The translations under genes were made by a program, and so were the position numbers. A stretch of 64,000 nt of DNA from Sarcophilus harrisii (lineage: Eukaryota; Chordata; Mammalia; Dasyuromorphia; Dasyuridae), in NCBI RefSeq assembly GCF_902635505.1, contig NC_045429.1:428447669-428511668 (forward strand), in the 5' to 3' direction. The notes under the pieces were generated by a model, which worked only from the letters and a program-made list of their open reading frames with translations, ran no database searches and was not told the origin of the DNA. Shown here piece by piece: positions 11,440 through 25,029 of this stretch (the first letter of the stretch is position 1; each line of letters begins with the position of its first letter).

Positions 11440-13980
11440 CTTTTGCCCATCCCTTCCTACAACTCACTTTGGTATCTAGAATCATTGTCCTCTCATTAAC
11501 AAATTCTCATCCTAGATCTCTTTCTGGATTTTTTTCATTTTCTTGAGTTAACAGAAAACTGGCTGTCACAAAAGATGCTATATCCCTAACCTACCTTTCC
11601 AGTTGCTAGTTGTTTCTCCTCTCATGCCCATCATACTGGGCCAGAAAGAGTTAATGTATTTTTAGTTCCTTATTGCCATTTCTAGATTCTACTTACCCAG
11701 AGAAGTATACTCCATGCATCCATAAAACTTTGTCTCAATGCTTTTTCCTGTGGCATTCTTTAGCTATAAATCAGTCTTTATTTCAATCCTAATCCTCAGA
11801 ACTGAGAATTTTGATACTGTTGCTTCTCAGTTGATCAGCCTCCTCCATTCCCATGACCTTTTAGATTTATTACCCTTGACTACCCACAGGTATGGTCATA
11901 CCATAGATCTCAGCACCTCCCTGTTTAAAAACTTTGAAATTCCTCTCTGATTATTATTTCAACTTTTCATTCCTCCTTCTGCATCATTCCTAATAAACCT
12001 ACATTCTCATTGTGATTTCCAGTCCTTCTATCCTATCCTATTCACTCAGTCTAAGTACTTCTATTTTGACCTTATTTTCTTTCCTTTAAAGTACTGATCC
12101 TGCAGTTGACCAGTTCCACAGTATTCTATCTTTCACCTTTGACTCATTTATCCCTTTGCCCTACGTTGGTACCCATCCTTTCTTTACCCCTACATCATAG
12201 TCACCATCCACCCTCAAATGAAAGTCATTTGAGGGCATTACATGACTTTGTTAAATCCACTGATATCATTTAGCCTGGATGGGGTCTTCAGCATAGCAGG
12301 GGGATCCTTTTATTCTTACCTCATTGGCCATCTATTATCCCTCCTGGTGATGGTACCAACATTTTGCTTCTCTAAGGAAGCTCCCCAAACTGGCCTCACA
12401 ACTTTTCATCAGCAAAGGGCCACACCTTCAGGGAGAAAACAGCCCATTTGTCTCTTTAACATCTTGAACTGTTCTTCAACTTCTTTGTTTCAGTCTTTGA
12501 GGAGGAAGTGGTCCTTCTGGCCAACTTTTCTAATTGTACCTTGAATCCTTTGCTGTTTGAGATCTTCTAATCTTATTCAACCTCCTTTCTACCTGATGTT
12601 TTTTTAACATTTAAAAGAGAAAACCAAAGGTTTCACTTAACTGTTTGTTTCCTCAAGCTACCATCTTCAAATTATCCTCCATTTTATTGCCATCATTCTA
12701 GAAAACTCATTTATATTGTGTGTTTTTACTTCTTCACTATCCACTCACTTTGTGACTCCTTGCAGTCTGACTTTTCATACCACTGCTTTACTGAACTTGC
12801 TCTCTCAAAGGTTACCAACAATCTTAATTTTTCTCAGGCTCATCTTTTTTGATATTATTGCCCCACCAATACTCTACATTCCAGCCATGAAGGACTGGAA
12901 ATAATCTGCTCAAACTCAACTTTTCATTTTGTCATCTCCCAAGTCTGCCATATATTCTCTGTTCATTTCTTCTTTTCAGAATCTTTATCTTCTTTCAAGA
13001 CAAGACTGAAGTATCATTTCCTCCATGAAGTCTTCCTAGATTCTCCTTCCATTTCTGTAATATATTTTTCTGTGCACAGAATATATCCCCTCAGAGTAAT
13101 GTAAACTCCTTGAGGGCAGAATTTTGGTCTGTGTATCTCCAGCATTTGGTACAGTGCTTTGAACAGAGCAGATGCCTAATTTATTATTGTTGAATTGATA
13201 GTTCCAGAGTTCCAGAAGAAGAATACATGGCCTATTGCAACTTGGATCTTTTTAAAATTTTCTATCTTATCCCTCATGCTTTTTATTCCAAAGAGCTTCT
13301 TTTTTTTCCCCTCAAGGCAGTTGGAATAGCCTCTACTAAAATTGAGGTCATAGGCTCTAAGATCTGTCAGACACCCTCCTCCAGTCTTTGGGATTTCTCA
13401 TTTTATCAAACAGCTTTTGTTGCTTCCTTCTGATCACAAAAGAGTTCTTTTTACCACTTATTGCAGTTAATCCCTCTTGGTAAATTTCTTTGTATCTTCC
13501 TCTTAATTCTTCTAGAATGGGACTCCATTATTTGCTTTCTATCATTCATGTATATTCTTCCTCTTCCCTAATTTTTTTATCGTTTGCCTACAAACAGTCT
13601 CTGTTTTCCCCAGTGCTAAAAAAAAAAGGGGGGGGCGTCAATTAATCTTTTAAATTTATCCAGTTACTATTCCATCTTTTTTTTTCCTTTCCCTGCTTAA
13701 CTTCTTTAAAAAGCTATCTATATTCAATCCTTCTTCTTATAAACTCTTTCTTTTCAACTCCTGTCACTTTTGTCTCCTTAATCTACTGAAAATACTTTCT
13801 AAAAGGTCACCAATGATCCCATAAATATCAACTACAATGATGTTTTGTTCTTTCTTTTTAAATTTTGCAGCCTTTAATACCGAAGATTATTCCTTCCTAT
13901 TGTATACATCCTCCTTCCTTGGCTTTAGAAATATCACATTCTCTTCCCCATACTACTCTAACACCTCCTTCATCTTTCTT
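11440..13980 (+). repeat. L2 relics, mostly one orientation
   Basis: 12900-13200 is a good L2 3' end ('catgaagtcttcctagattc', 'taaactccttgagggcag', 'agcatttggtacagtgct'). 12660-12860 and 13640-13860 resemble the reverse-transcriptase end of L2 ('aggtcaccaatgatccc'). No intact frame. Confidence 0.6.
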
Positions 13981-14104
13981 GATTCTCATCATGTGTCCAA
14001 CCTATTCTAACCTTTAGAATTGCTGCTATACCTTTAGGGGTTAGTAGTACTGTACCATTTCCATTTCCACTAAGGCCACCTACACATGCCATTTGTATTG
14101 GGTT

Positions 14105-14352
14105 AAGGTGGCGTGGTGCATAGCTGGATATGATAGACCTGGAGTTAGGAAAGCTCATTCTCCTGAGTTCAAATTAGACACTAATCAATTGTGTGACCCT
14201 GGCCAAGTCACTTAATCCTATTTGCCTCAGTTTCCTCATTTGTAAAATGATCTGGGGAAAGAATTGACAAACTACTTCAGTATCATTGCACAAAACACTA
14301 CAATTAGGTTCATGAAAACTTGAATGCAACTGAAGTGACTAAACAATAAATC
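14105..14352 (+). repeat. MAR1-like CORE-SINE
   Basis: tRNA-like head, 'tcacttaatcctatttgcct', 'aatgatctggggaaagaatt', and the 'aactgaagtgactaaacaa' tail. Confidence 0.7.
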
Positions 14353-14589
14353 CAGGGAAAGAGAGCCAGACTCTTTTTCTTATGCTTAAAAGCTGGCTCA
14401 TTAATTTCCCAGGGATAATTTTACTTGATGGTTCATGGATAGGGCTTCTCCATATGAATAGAATTTTTAAAAGTACTATATATATGCAATATTAATCTTA
14501 TATGGGGCCACACATACAAGAAATAAAAAAAAACATAAAAAACACACAAGTGCTCATTAACAGACCAGGATTGTATCACTTAACTTTTA

Positions 14590-15730
14590 CCCATTGTTCC
14601 TGTTGAGGTTGGGAAAGGGGACCCCAAAAGTTTGGGGTCATAGACCTGTATCACAAGGTGTCTCAAAAGAATTTGTAGGCTTGAACCCATTTCCTAGTCA
14701 AGGGGTAAAATTTTATTGTAATTGTAATGCCATTACAAGCAGGCTGAGTTCCAAAACAAGTTAACCAAGTGCCTCTCCAGGACAGGTTTTCTGCCTACTG
14801 CTGCCATCATCATGATCATCTGTTCTTCTCATTGGAACCGGGAAGTCTGTATCTGTCAAATTCACAAGTTTACCTTCAAACTTAGCCATGTCCCCTTCAA
14901 GAATGGTGTTTGGATCAATATTATATGATAATCAATTCTGATGAGCATGACTCTTTCCAACAATGAGATGACTGATGCCAGTTTCAATGATCTTGTGATC
15001 AAGAGAGCCATCTATACCCAGAGAGAGGATTGTAGGAACTGAGTGTGGATCACAACATTACATTCTCACTCTTTTTGTTGTTGTTTACTTGCATTTTGTT
15101 TTCTTACTCATTTACTTCCTTTTTGATCTGATTTTTCTTGTGCAGCAAGAGAATTGTAGAAATATGCTTACACATATTGGATTTAACATATATTCTAATA
15201 TGTATAACATATATTGGATTGCTTGCCATCTAGGAGAGGGGATGGGAAGGAGGGGAAAATCTGAAACACAAGGCTATGCAAGGGTCAATGTTGAAAAATT
15301 ATCCATGCATACATTTTGAAAATAAAAAGCTTTTTTAAAAAAGTTTTTTAAATGGTGTTTGTACTTCTTCAAGAAAGGAAAGTGGAACATCCAGTCAGGG
15401 GATTGAGTACAAATTCATCTAACTGAAGCCATATTCCCTGAGGGAGGCAACAGAGTATAAGGGAGGGGAGAGAGTATAAGGACTGCTGATTCCCCTATCC
15501 CTCTTCATGAAAATTTAGAAATAGAGTGCACTACTTCCCATCTAGAAGGGTCAAAACCTAAACACCTAAACAGAAACAGTTTCTTCTTTTAACTGACCCA
15601 GCCTTCCCTCATGGTGACACAAGGATAGTGAGCCAAGGGACCACTTAGGGTTTAATTCATATGACTAAATCACAAAGCTCTTCCACACACCCAGAAGCAC
15701 TCTCCAGTAAGTACCTTGGAGAGGACCAGG
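14590..15730. repeat. Unclassified interspersed repeat split by an L1
   Basis: 14590-14912 and 15351-15730 flank an L1 insertion. The left part ('aattgtaatgccattacaag') looks like a reiterated marsupial, possibly LTR-derived, sequence. Family uncertain. Confidence 0.3.
14913..15350 (+). mobile_element. 5'-truncated L1 with target-site duplication
   Basis: L1 3' end in + orientation ending AATAAA plus A-rich tail. It is flanked by perfect 11-bp copies of AATGGTGTTTG at 14902-14912 and 15351-15361, the mark of target-primed insertion. Confidence 0.8.
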
Positions 15731-15865
15731 AATTGCAATTATGAATGTAGTCCATAGGTGGTGTTCATAAAGAAATGAGCCCTCTTACACACTCTTAATG
15801 AAGCTATGTCTTTAGCTTCCTTGTCTTGGCCATTCTATTCCCATGGTAACCTCATTCATTCTTTT

Positions 15866-16012
15866 TTTTTTTTTTTGAGACAGTTGGGGTTAAGTGACTT
15901 GCCCAAGGTCACACAATTAGGACGTGTTAAGTGTCTGAAGCCAGATTTGAACTCAGGTCCTCTTCACTTCTGGGCAGGTGCTCTATCCCCTGTGCCACCT
16001 AGCTACCCCAAC
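15866..16012 (-). repeat. Marsupial tRNA-type SINE
   Basis: Poly-T start, 'gagacagttggggttaagtg', 'gtcacacaattagg', 'ctgtgccacctagctacc'. Confidence 0.75.
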
Positions 16013-16079
16013 CTCATTCATTCTTATCTTTTATCTATATTCTCCATATAGATGATCCCATAATCTGTTTCTCCAAATC

Positions 16080-17090
16080 TGACCTCTTCTTGAATTTCAG
16101 ACTTTCATTCTGAAACTGCCTCCAGGATGTCTGTGCCTTGGTATCCCCCAAGCATCTCAAAATGGACAAGACCATTCTTTCTAAGTCGTCATCGTCTTTC
16201 TGAATTCGCTAGTTCTCTCCAAAGCACCACACATACCCTGGCTTGAATACTCATAATTTTGGATTGTCTTTGACGTTCCCCTCTCCCTTACATCTTATAT
16301 ACCATCAATTACTAAATTTAATCAATTCCATCTCTCAATATTTCTTGAATATGTTCCCTCCTTTCCATTCCTACTGAGCTCATGTGAGTAAAGTAGACTT
16401 CTATAATAGTTTCCTAAAGTTTTTCCACCTATACTTGCCCACTTTGAATATGTCCTTCACACCTTGCTCAGAATCATTTTTCTTGCTCATCAATCGTATC
16501 TGAGATGATTGTATCACTCACTCTGTGCCTCCAGAATGAAGTTCAGTTTTCCCTGTCTGACATTTGAAGCTTTCCTCAATCCTAGCCACTCACTACTCTA
16601 TCTAGTCTAGATAGAGCAATCCATGAAGATTCATCATGTGCTTACTATGTGCCAGGCATTTTGCTAAGTGCAGGCAAACAAGACAGTCTCTATCCTCAAG
16701 GTGTTTATATTCCAATGTGAGAAGACAATGCATAAAGAGGACCTAGAAATCAAGGTGGAGTATCTCAAGAGAGCAAAGCTAGACCGGAGACAGAGGGGAG
16801 CCTGAATTGGAAAAAAAGCATGGCCTAAGACCCACAAGTTAGAAATACTAATCACTTATTTCACATTATTGGCCTCCGCACACTTCATTTGAACTAGATT
16901 ACTTTCTGTCTTTTCAAATGCACTGCATTCTCCTGCCTTATAGTCCCCTGTCCCTGAAGTGGCCCCTTCAAAATCACTTTGAATGCCATCTTCTGCATAA
17001 AACCTCCCTTAAGTTTGCCCCTGCCTCCCCGACAAAGGCCTTCCTGCTCAGAGTTCACAAAATACTTGGTTGATCATCTCTCATGCACTT
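16080..17090 (+). repeat. L2 relics
   Basis: 16250-16390 ('caatttttgaatatgttccc'-like block) and 16900-17030 follow L2 ORF end and 3' region; 16625-16760 has 'cttactatgtgccaggcatt'. Confidence 0.5.
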
Positions 17091-17287
17091 ACTATATATG
17101 ACATTTTAAATGTAGCCATCTGTGTTTATTTCATTCATAAAGCCATAAATTTGAGCTAGAAAAGATCTCAGAGTCTATTTAGTCCTAACCCTTCATTTTG
17201 TAGATGAGGAAATTGGAATTCAGGCAAATTGAGTGACTTTCCTTTAGGGGTCAAAGGTACATTTCCCTACCTATCTATTAAAAATCA

Positions 17288-17462
17288 ATCGGGGCAGCTA
17301 GTTGGTATAGTGGATAGAGCACCAACCCTGAAGTCAGGAGGACCTGAGTTCAAATCTGGCCTCAGATACTTAACACTTCCTGGCTGTGTGATCCTGGGCA
17401 AGTCACTTAACCCCAATTGCCTCAGAAAAAAAATAAAAGAAAAAGAAAAAGAAAAAAAAAAT
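17288..17462 (+). repeat. Well-kept marsupial SINE
   Basis: Near-complete head 'ggggcagctagttggtatag', core 'ggcctcagatacttaacac', 'caagtcacttaaccccaatt', and an AAAG-rich tail. Least diverged copy in the window. Confidence 0.8.
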
Positions 17463-17700
17463 CAGTCCCTCAATAAACATTTCCCTAAGTGTCTCCTATG
17501 TGCCAAATACTATGCTAGACACAAAAAAGGGAAAAAGACAGACTACTCAAGGAGTTTATAATTTTGAGAAGAAAACATGCAAACAAATATATGCAAAAGA
17601 AGTTATACACAGTCCAGAACTGAGAATTCTTCATTAAATTCTAGGTCCTAAGCATACAAGGATCTTGCCCACAAGGAGCTTACATTCTATCACAGTGGTT
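17463..17700 (+). repeat. L2 3' relic
   Basis: 'caataaacatttccctaag', 'ctatgtgccaaatactatgc', 'aaggagtttata'. Confidence 0.55.
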
Positions 17701-17835
17701 CTTAAACTTTTTGATCTCAGGATCCTTTAAGATTCTTTAAATTAAAGAAGGTGTCCTCTCACCAAAAAGATTTTTGTTTAGGTAGGTTTTATCTGTTACT
17801 ATTTACCATACCAGAAATTTAAGTGGCCTAGTATT

Positions 17836-18457
17836 TTTTTTAAATAACTTTTTATTGACAGAACCCATGTCGGGTTAATTTTTTACAACATTATCCCTTA
17901 CACTCACTTCTGTTCTGATTTTTCCCCTCCCTCCCTCCACCCCCTCCCCCAGATGGCAAGCAATCTTATACATGTTAAATAGGTCGCAGTATATCCTAGA
18001 TACAATGTATGTGTGCAGAACCAAACAGTTCTCTTGTTGCACAGGAAGAATTGGATTCAGAAGGTAAAAATAACCCGGGAAGAAAAACAAAAATACAAAC
18101 AGTTTATATTCATTTCCCAGTGTTCTTTCTTTGGGTGTAGCTGCTTCTGTCCATCATTGATCAATTGAAACTGATCTTCTCTTTGTCGAAGAAATCCACT
18201 TCCATCAGAATACATCCTCATACAGTATTGTTGTTGGAGTACATAATGATCTCCTGGTTCTGCTCATTTCACTCAGCATCAGTTCATATAAGTCTCTCCA
18301 GGCCTCTCTGTATTCATCCTGCTGGTCATTTCTTACAGAACAATAATATTCCATAACATTCATATACCACAATTTACCCAACCATTCTCCAATTGATGGG
18401 CATCCATTCGTTTTCCAGTTTCTAGCCACTACAAACAGAGCTGCCACAAACATTTTG
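17836..18457 (-). mobile_element. 5'-truncated L1 with target-site duplication
   Basis: Minus-strand L1. The part from 18453 down translates to an ORF2 C-terminus (MFVAALFVVARNWK, then LWYMNVMEYYCSVRND) homologous to human L1 ORF2 (MFIAALFTIAKIW, MEYYAAIKK). Perfect 13-bp duplicates GTGGCCTAGTATT flank it at 17823-17835 and 18458-18470. Confidence 0.88.
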
Positions 18458-18904
18458 GTGGCCTAGTATTGAAAAGAGTTTTGACCTTGCTCCAAAACCT
18501 TCATGAGCACATCAGCACATAATTTGAAATGACTGTTCTATCAGGGGAGATAATATGAACGTCCTAGGTGTGGCTAGAACATCAGGTGAATGAGCAACAT
18601 TCATTATCAGTGGGGTCCTTTCCTTCTCCTTGGAGAGATGACGAGGTACTGCAGCTGTGCTAAGGATGTGTTGGCAAGCCATTCTAGGCACACCTGTGAG
18701 GTTTGCATGTAGGCATTATGCAAAATATTTGGAGGAAGACCAGACAGCTTCGGCTACGTGTGTGTGGGAGGGAGCAAGGAATGTCCTGTAAATGGGAGAA
18801 GATCAGAGATTCTGACAGGTGGAAGGGAGGAGACATGTGCTGTGGGTATGCTGGGACAATCTGGACAAAGACATGGGGATGGGAGATGGAAGGTCATGTG
18901 TGAG

Positions 18905-19200
18905 AAGTAGTGAGACTCTTTTTGTTGTTGTTCACTTGCATTTTGTTTCCTTACTCATTTACTTTTTTTTTTTGATCTGATGTCTCTTGTGCAGCAAGAG
19001 AATTGTATAAATATATTTATACATATTGGATTTAACATATATTTTAACATGTTTAAGATATATTGGATTAATTGCCATCTAGGGGAGAGAGTAGGGGGAA
19101 GGAAGAGAAAATCTGAAACAAGGCTATGTGAGATCAATATTGTCAAATTATCCATGTATAGGTTTTGAAAATATAAAACTTTTTAAAAAAAATAAAATAA
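18905..19200 (+). mobile_element. 5'-truncated L1 3' end
   Basis: 'cacttgcattttgtttcctt', 'cttgtgcagcaagagaattg' and A-rich end; close to the copy at 14913-15350. Confidence 0.75.
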
Positions 19201-19584
19201 AATTGCTAACCCTAAGAATCTAAGTATAAATATAATAAAAAAAATTTTAAGAGAAGTTGTGAGGATGGTTAATTGGAGCACAAAACACCATGAGGGCAGG
19301 GGTATCAGAATGGAACTTCTCTTCCAAAAGAAGGCTCTGCAAACAATACAGGATTAACATGTTTGCTGAGAAGAACTGAATGGTAATGATCATTCTTTTT
19401 TATATTTTGGACTGTTTTAATTACCCCTTTACTTCTCTAAGGAAGCCCAGTTGTTGACTTGTTTGATTGGCATTTAGAGTAGAATTAAGGAAAAGACAGT
19501 TATCATACATGGAGACTTCCATGGGACAGAATAAGTGTGGATGGGCTAAGACAGCATGGCCTTTGATTAAGCATTGCTAGTACA

Positions 19585-19835
19585 AGGATAGGGCAGCTAA
19601 ATGACAAAGTGGATAGAGTAACCAGCCTAGAATTGGGAAGATCTGAGATTAAATATGGTCTCAGAGACTTCCCAGCTGTGTAATTATGGTCAAGTCAATT
19701 AACCCTGCTTGCCTCAGTTTTTTCATATGTCAAATGAGCTGGAAAAGGGAATGGCCATGACTTTGCCAAGAAAACCCCAGAACAGGTCATGAAGAGTTGG
19801 AAATAATTGAAAATGTCCGAACATCAACAAGTCAG
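19585..19835 (+). repeat. MAR1-like CORE-SINE
   Basis: 'agggcagctaaatgacaaag' head, 'atggccatgactttgccaag', 'gtcatgaagagttggaaat'. Confidence 0.75.
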
Positions 19836-19976
19836 AAGCGACTAGTGAAATGGAAAAGAAAGTTTCCTAGGAATTGGGAGAGAAGTCAAAGAAGGGAGTT
19901 TGAAAGGACCCAAGGAAAAAATACCCATGTCAAAACTTTTGACACGACAAGGGCTCCCAGCGATTGTCTCAGTGAT

Positions 19977-20283
19977 TTTCTTTCCTAGGAACAACTTTTT
20001 GTTTTTTGTTTTACTATTTTCTCAGTGCTGGACCAAGTTATGACCCAGATGAAAATAAATATGATAAATAATAGCCTTAATCACCAAATGGGTGTGGTCT
20101 TAAACTGAGCCTTGGGAAAGTCTGCAGCTTTAAAAAGCCTGGGTCTCCCATTGCATCCAGGGCCATCTCCAGGCATCCTGATCTAGATCTGGCCACTGAC
20201 CCAGATGGCTCTGGAGGAGACAGTGAGACAGATGACCTTGCACAGCCTCCCTCACTTCAATCCGAGTCATTTGCATGTCATGG
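19977..20283 (+). repeat. Left arm of near-perfect inverted repeat
   Basis: About 307 bp, reverse complement of 20797-21104 with only a handful of mismatches seen. It continues on its inner side into 'gatatcatggtcctcttcc' and an 'acaaacaacaa' tail, the end of a recurrent marsupial SINE-like element. Confidence 0.85.
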
Positions 20284-20424
20284 CAGCCTCTCCCTGATAT
20301 CATGGTCCTCTTCCAGAACAAGAGACAAACAACAATATTAATATTCAATCTACATAAAATAGAATTTATTCTGGGAAAGGACATAGAGTAATAATAACAA
20401 TACTAATAACAAGAACAATAATAA

Positions 20425-20652
20425 TCGTTGTTTTTCAGTCTTTTCACTCTTCATGACCCCATTTGGAGTTTTCCTGCAAAGACACTGGAATGGTTTGCCA
20501 TTTCCTTCTCCAGTTCATTTTACAGATAAGGAAACTGAGGCAAACAGGGTAAAGTGACTTGTCCAGAGTCACACAGCTAGTAAACATCAAAGGCCAAATT
20601 TATACAAGCTTGTGGGCCCAGCGCTCTATCCACTGTGCTTCCTAGCTTCCTT
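20425..20652 (-). repeat. MAR1-like CORE-SINE in the loop of the inverted repeat
   Basis: 'cactcttcatgaccccattt', 'ggtttgccatttccttctcc', 'gtcacacagctagtaaac'. Confidence 0.8.
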
Positions 20653-20796
20653 CATAATAACAATAATTGCTAGCATTTATCTAACACTTTAAGGCTTGAT
20701 TATTCCTCAACATTATAATATAATCTTCTGTTGTTGATGTTTTATCTCAACTTTTTAATTGCCTGAATTTTGCTTCAACTACAAAGAGAGGCCAGA

Positions 20797-21104
20797 AGGA
20801 GACATGCAAATGACTCGGATTGAAGTGAGGGAGGCTGTGCAAGGTCATCTGCCTCACTATCTCCTCCAGAGCCATCTGGGTCAGTGGCCAGATCTAGATC
20901 AGGATGCCTGGAGATGGCCCTGGATGCAATGGGAGACCCAGGCTTTTTTAAGCTGCAGACTTTCCCAAGGCTCAGTTTAAGACCACACCCATTTGGTGAT
21001 TAAGGCTATTATTTATCATATTTATTTTCATCTGGGTCATAACTTGGTCCAGCACTGAGAAAATAGTAAAACAAAAAACAAAAAGTTATTCCTAGGAAAG
21101 AAAT
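20797..21104 (-). repeat. Right arm of near-perfect inverted repeat
   Basis: Reverse complement of 19977-20283; loop about 513 bp. Confidence 0.85.
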
Positions 21105-24100
21105 AACTATTCAGTTTAGGCAGAATCCAAACTCTACCTAAATGTTAGAAATTTTTCAATTTTCAATGGGGCTTGAAGCAACTATGATTGAACTTATAAC
21201 TTTTTATCAATCAAGATCTTATAAGGAACAGTGACTGTCCTGACTCTGCTGCCTCAAGGATAATTATGGCACATTCCATCCCTTCAGCAGGATTTTCTGA
21301 TTCCCCTGAAGAGATTTGAGGATTTCTAGGTTCTTCCACTGGCTCATATCCCTACCAATAGTGTGGTCCCATTCTAAGAGGCCCATGTTCTCCATTAGGC
21401 TATATAGAAACCTGGACCTAATGAAAGGGACCACGGTCTGATTGTCATCAAAGTTGCCTTCAACCTGGAGAAGGACTTGAGCTAGCCACTGTTAGAGCTA
21501 TGTGCTCTGGGGTCCAGCTAGGGGATTCAAATCTCTGTTACCTCTTGGAAATCCACTTCATGGGTTAAAGCATTCAAATGGGGGTAGGGGATACAGTACC
21601 GGCCCTGGAGCCACAAGGACATTAATTCAAATTCAGAAGCTTAACATGTACAAACTATGTGTATCTGGTCAGGTCATTTAACCCCATTTTTTCTCCAAAA
21701 AAAAAATAATTATTGGATGATCACCTGACCTCCAATGCTTACCCATTTTCAAGAGGTGAATAATCATACCCTAGCTGGTTTGAACTGGTTTTAACATACC
21801 TCTGGCCCAAATCTGGCCTGCCCAAATAGGAAACACTAGGAAAATTTCCTGCTTTGATATGGGGAATTATACTGAAGTCCTATGTCCAGCCTTAAAACAA
21901 AGTGCCAACACTAAATCTTTGTTGTGACAGAGAGAAAAACAAATATTAGCAGTAAAAATGACCGGATTGCATAATGTACCTGTAAAAAACTGATTTGGGA
22001 AGACTAGAGAGTGGGTGCCTATATTAAATGTCCAGAAATTGGCCACTGAAACTAAAAACTTCAGGCACCTACCTCAATTTCCTCATTTTATGAATTAGGA
22101 AACAGGCCCAGAGAGGACAAATAACATGCAAATAGAAAGTGACATGCAGAAAAAAAAAAAGCCTCAAAATCCTTTACCCCTCTCCACACACACTAGAGGC
22201 TAAGGGGAAGTTCTGGATTTCCCATGTGATCTTGAGCAAGATCTGAACCTGTTTAGATGAGGCTTCATCTACAAGACAAGGACAATAATGGAATACTGGC
22301 TTGTACTATCAACCTGAAAGGCTATTTGGAAGAAAATCTTTTGTAAAATGTTTACAAATTTGATGATGAGTTGGGCACTAAGAACTCCCCAGTCATCCTT
22401 ATCTCTATCCCAGTAGAGAAGCTATAATTCCTTCTACCTCTGAGTAATGTGGAAGTGGAAGCTTATTTAAAAGTTCTTTTTTTGTGTTCAATTGAGAATA
22501 TGAATAAGTAATATTTACTCTAGCTTACAATCCTTCCCAGACTTTTCCCTTAAGGAAAATGCAAGGTGATAAATGTTTATTGACAATTGATTATTTTGAC
22601 TAAAAATGTAAAAAGTCAAGAACAAAGACTTTCTGGTGACAGGGAATAAGGATTATAGGCAGATATAAAGAGAACTTCTTGTCTTGTTGACATCATTATC
22701 CCTGAAGTAATTAATGTTATGAGAAAGAACTAAGCTTTTGAACACAGGGAAGATAATCATTTCAACTCTTCAGGACAGTGGTCTAGAAAATAGTTTTAGA
22801 AGAAAATTTAAGTGACTAGCATTCTAGAATTTTGACTTCCAAAACTGTATTTTAATATGATAGTTTTTTTCCTTCTTCAAGATTCTTATGGTACTCTACT
22901 GGTTTGGACATCTATCTTTTTGCAAGAAATGCTTTAGATTAGATTAATGTTAGGTTAATAAATAATAAAAATAATTTTAAAAAATTGTTTCTGGCACACT
23001 GGTGGCTGAAATGTCATATATAATATTAATATTTTTCTTTTGATATGTGTGACCTATAATAAATTAGAAGAATGGGATTGTGAGGACTCATCCCCCAAGT
23101 CCCAAAGTGGGTGAATAAGTCTACTTGGCTCCTAAAGAATTTGGCCATAACTCAATTTCAGCAGAAATTGTCTGATTTTCAGAATACAAAAAGATGAAGA
23201 TCGTTTTTGATTCTACCACCCCAGCAAGGACTACTGTCATTCATACAACAGGCATATGTTAGAATGGAAAGGATGATGGTTTCCTCCCTGAGTTCTGTAT
23301 CTAGTTTTTCTTATTTGCATTTCCAAGTATAGCTGCTTCACAGATGTGGCTACCAATTGACTTCTGGGGAAGCTATTTAGCTCCTTACTCAACCACAGTC
23401 TTTCACTCTGTCCTTGGGACTTTGAGGAACTGTGGCCAGGAAGAGAGATTTGCATCTGGCTTTTTTTTTTCTTTCCCTGCTGATCTAATAGGCAAACCCA
23501 CCCCCTTACCAGAATAGACAGTGTTCTAAGCAGCTAAGTGCAGAAGACACACCTACTGTCTTTGTTTGCCATTAGCTATATCAATGTTATCAGTTATAAA
23601 GATCAAGCTGATTGGGCTTAGCCAAAATTGACTAAGTAGTTTAGGGATACATACACAAACAATGTGCTCATTTCTCTTATCATAGACACTTATATCAAAG
23701 GGGACTACAGCTTTTTAAATCTGAAATTTATAGTGGTACATATGTTGCTAGATCTTCCACTGACCTTGAAATGGCTAGGCATTAATTGGGACTTATGGCT
23801 TCAGTGGAAGCCTGTCCTACTAGGGAATAAATTGAGTGCCCTCTTCCTTCTTTTCCCCTTCTCTTCCTCTATCCCTCCTTTTTTCTTTCTCCCTCCCTTC
23901 CTTCCTCTCTCCTCTTTCCCCCTCTTTCCTCTGCCCTCATCTTTTTGTCTCTGATCATCTGTCTTCACTTTCCCCCTCACAAACCAAAATTGATGGAGTC
24001 CTGGTAGGGAAGACTGAGGGATGAATGAGCCTCTTTTACAGATGTTTCTCCAGGAATCCCTGAAACATGTTACTTAACCATTTCCCTTCCTAGGTAGAAT

Positions 24101-24998
24101 CAAGTACTTTTTCAACTGTCTTAGTGATCAAGGAGACACATAATAATTTGAAACCTCAAAACAATGACTGTATGTTGCATAGTTCAGACTTTAAAAAAAA
24201 CTTTTATAAAAAGATATTTACTGAGAAGATATAGTAACAACAGAGCCCCTTGAATCAAAGACACGCTTCTCTAAACCATCTCTGTCCCTGGGGAGAATGG
24301 GTTTAAACTTACAGAGATTGCTTCAAAACATTTACTCAACCAAGTCGCCTTCCACATGTGACATAACTAATAGATAAAGTTCCTCCCTTGTTTGGAGAAA
24401 ATGTTGTCTCAGCTGTCTGGCATATACACTGCTATACTCAGTTAAGCTTAGCCTACTGGTTAGCTGTTATATGGGCTCTTATTCCTGGATCTCTGGACAC
24501 CTGATCTTTCAAAGCTCACTGTGGATCATTACTGTCACTTAAGGACTAGAAAAAAAAAATAGATACAACAGGGATAGGAGAATAGCTGTATCAGGTGCTC
24601 ATAGCTTCACAGTAGCTCCAGGTAAGAAAGGGTCCTCCCTTACCTTCAAGCCCAAGCAGTTCGTCCTCCACATTCAATTGTTACTGGGTAGAGAAAAGTA
24701 CATAAATGAGTCTATATGGTCTATGCTGAGAAAATAAGTCCCCCAGAGCAACATACCTACTCACAATTCCCACTCTATGTAAATTATGTTACTTCTTTGT
24801 ATCTTAGTTTCCTTGTTTGTAAAATAAAAGTGTTAGATTAATTCTGTGAATCTACTTTCCCTCTCTTCTCATTCAAATTACAGGCTGACCTAAACTCTAT
24901 CTGGAAATTTAAAGACTTATGGGAGGCCATTTATGAGTGTGTGGAGAAAAAACTTGAAGAGTCTGGGGGATGGAAAAACTGAACATCTGTGTGTATGA

Positions 24999-25029
<31 letters not shown>

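Noticed and set aside
18205-18453. 82-codon minus frame
   Set aside because: It is the ORF2 tail of a truncated L1, not a host gene.
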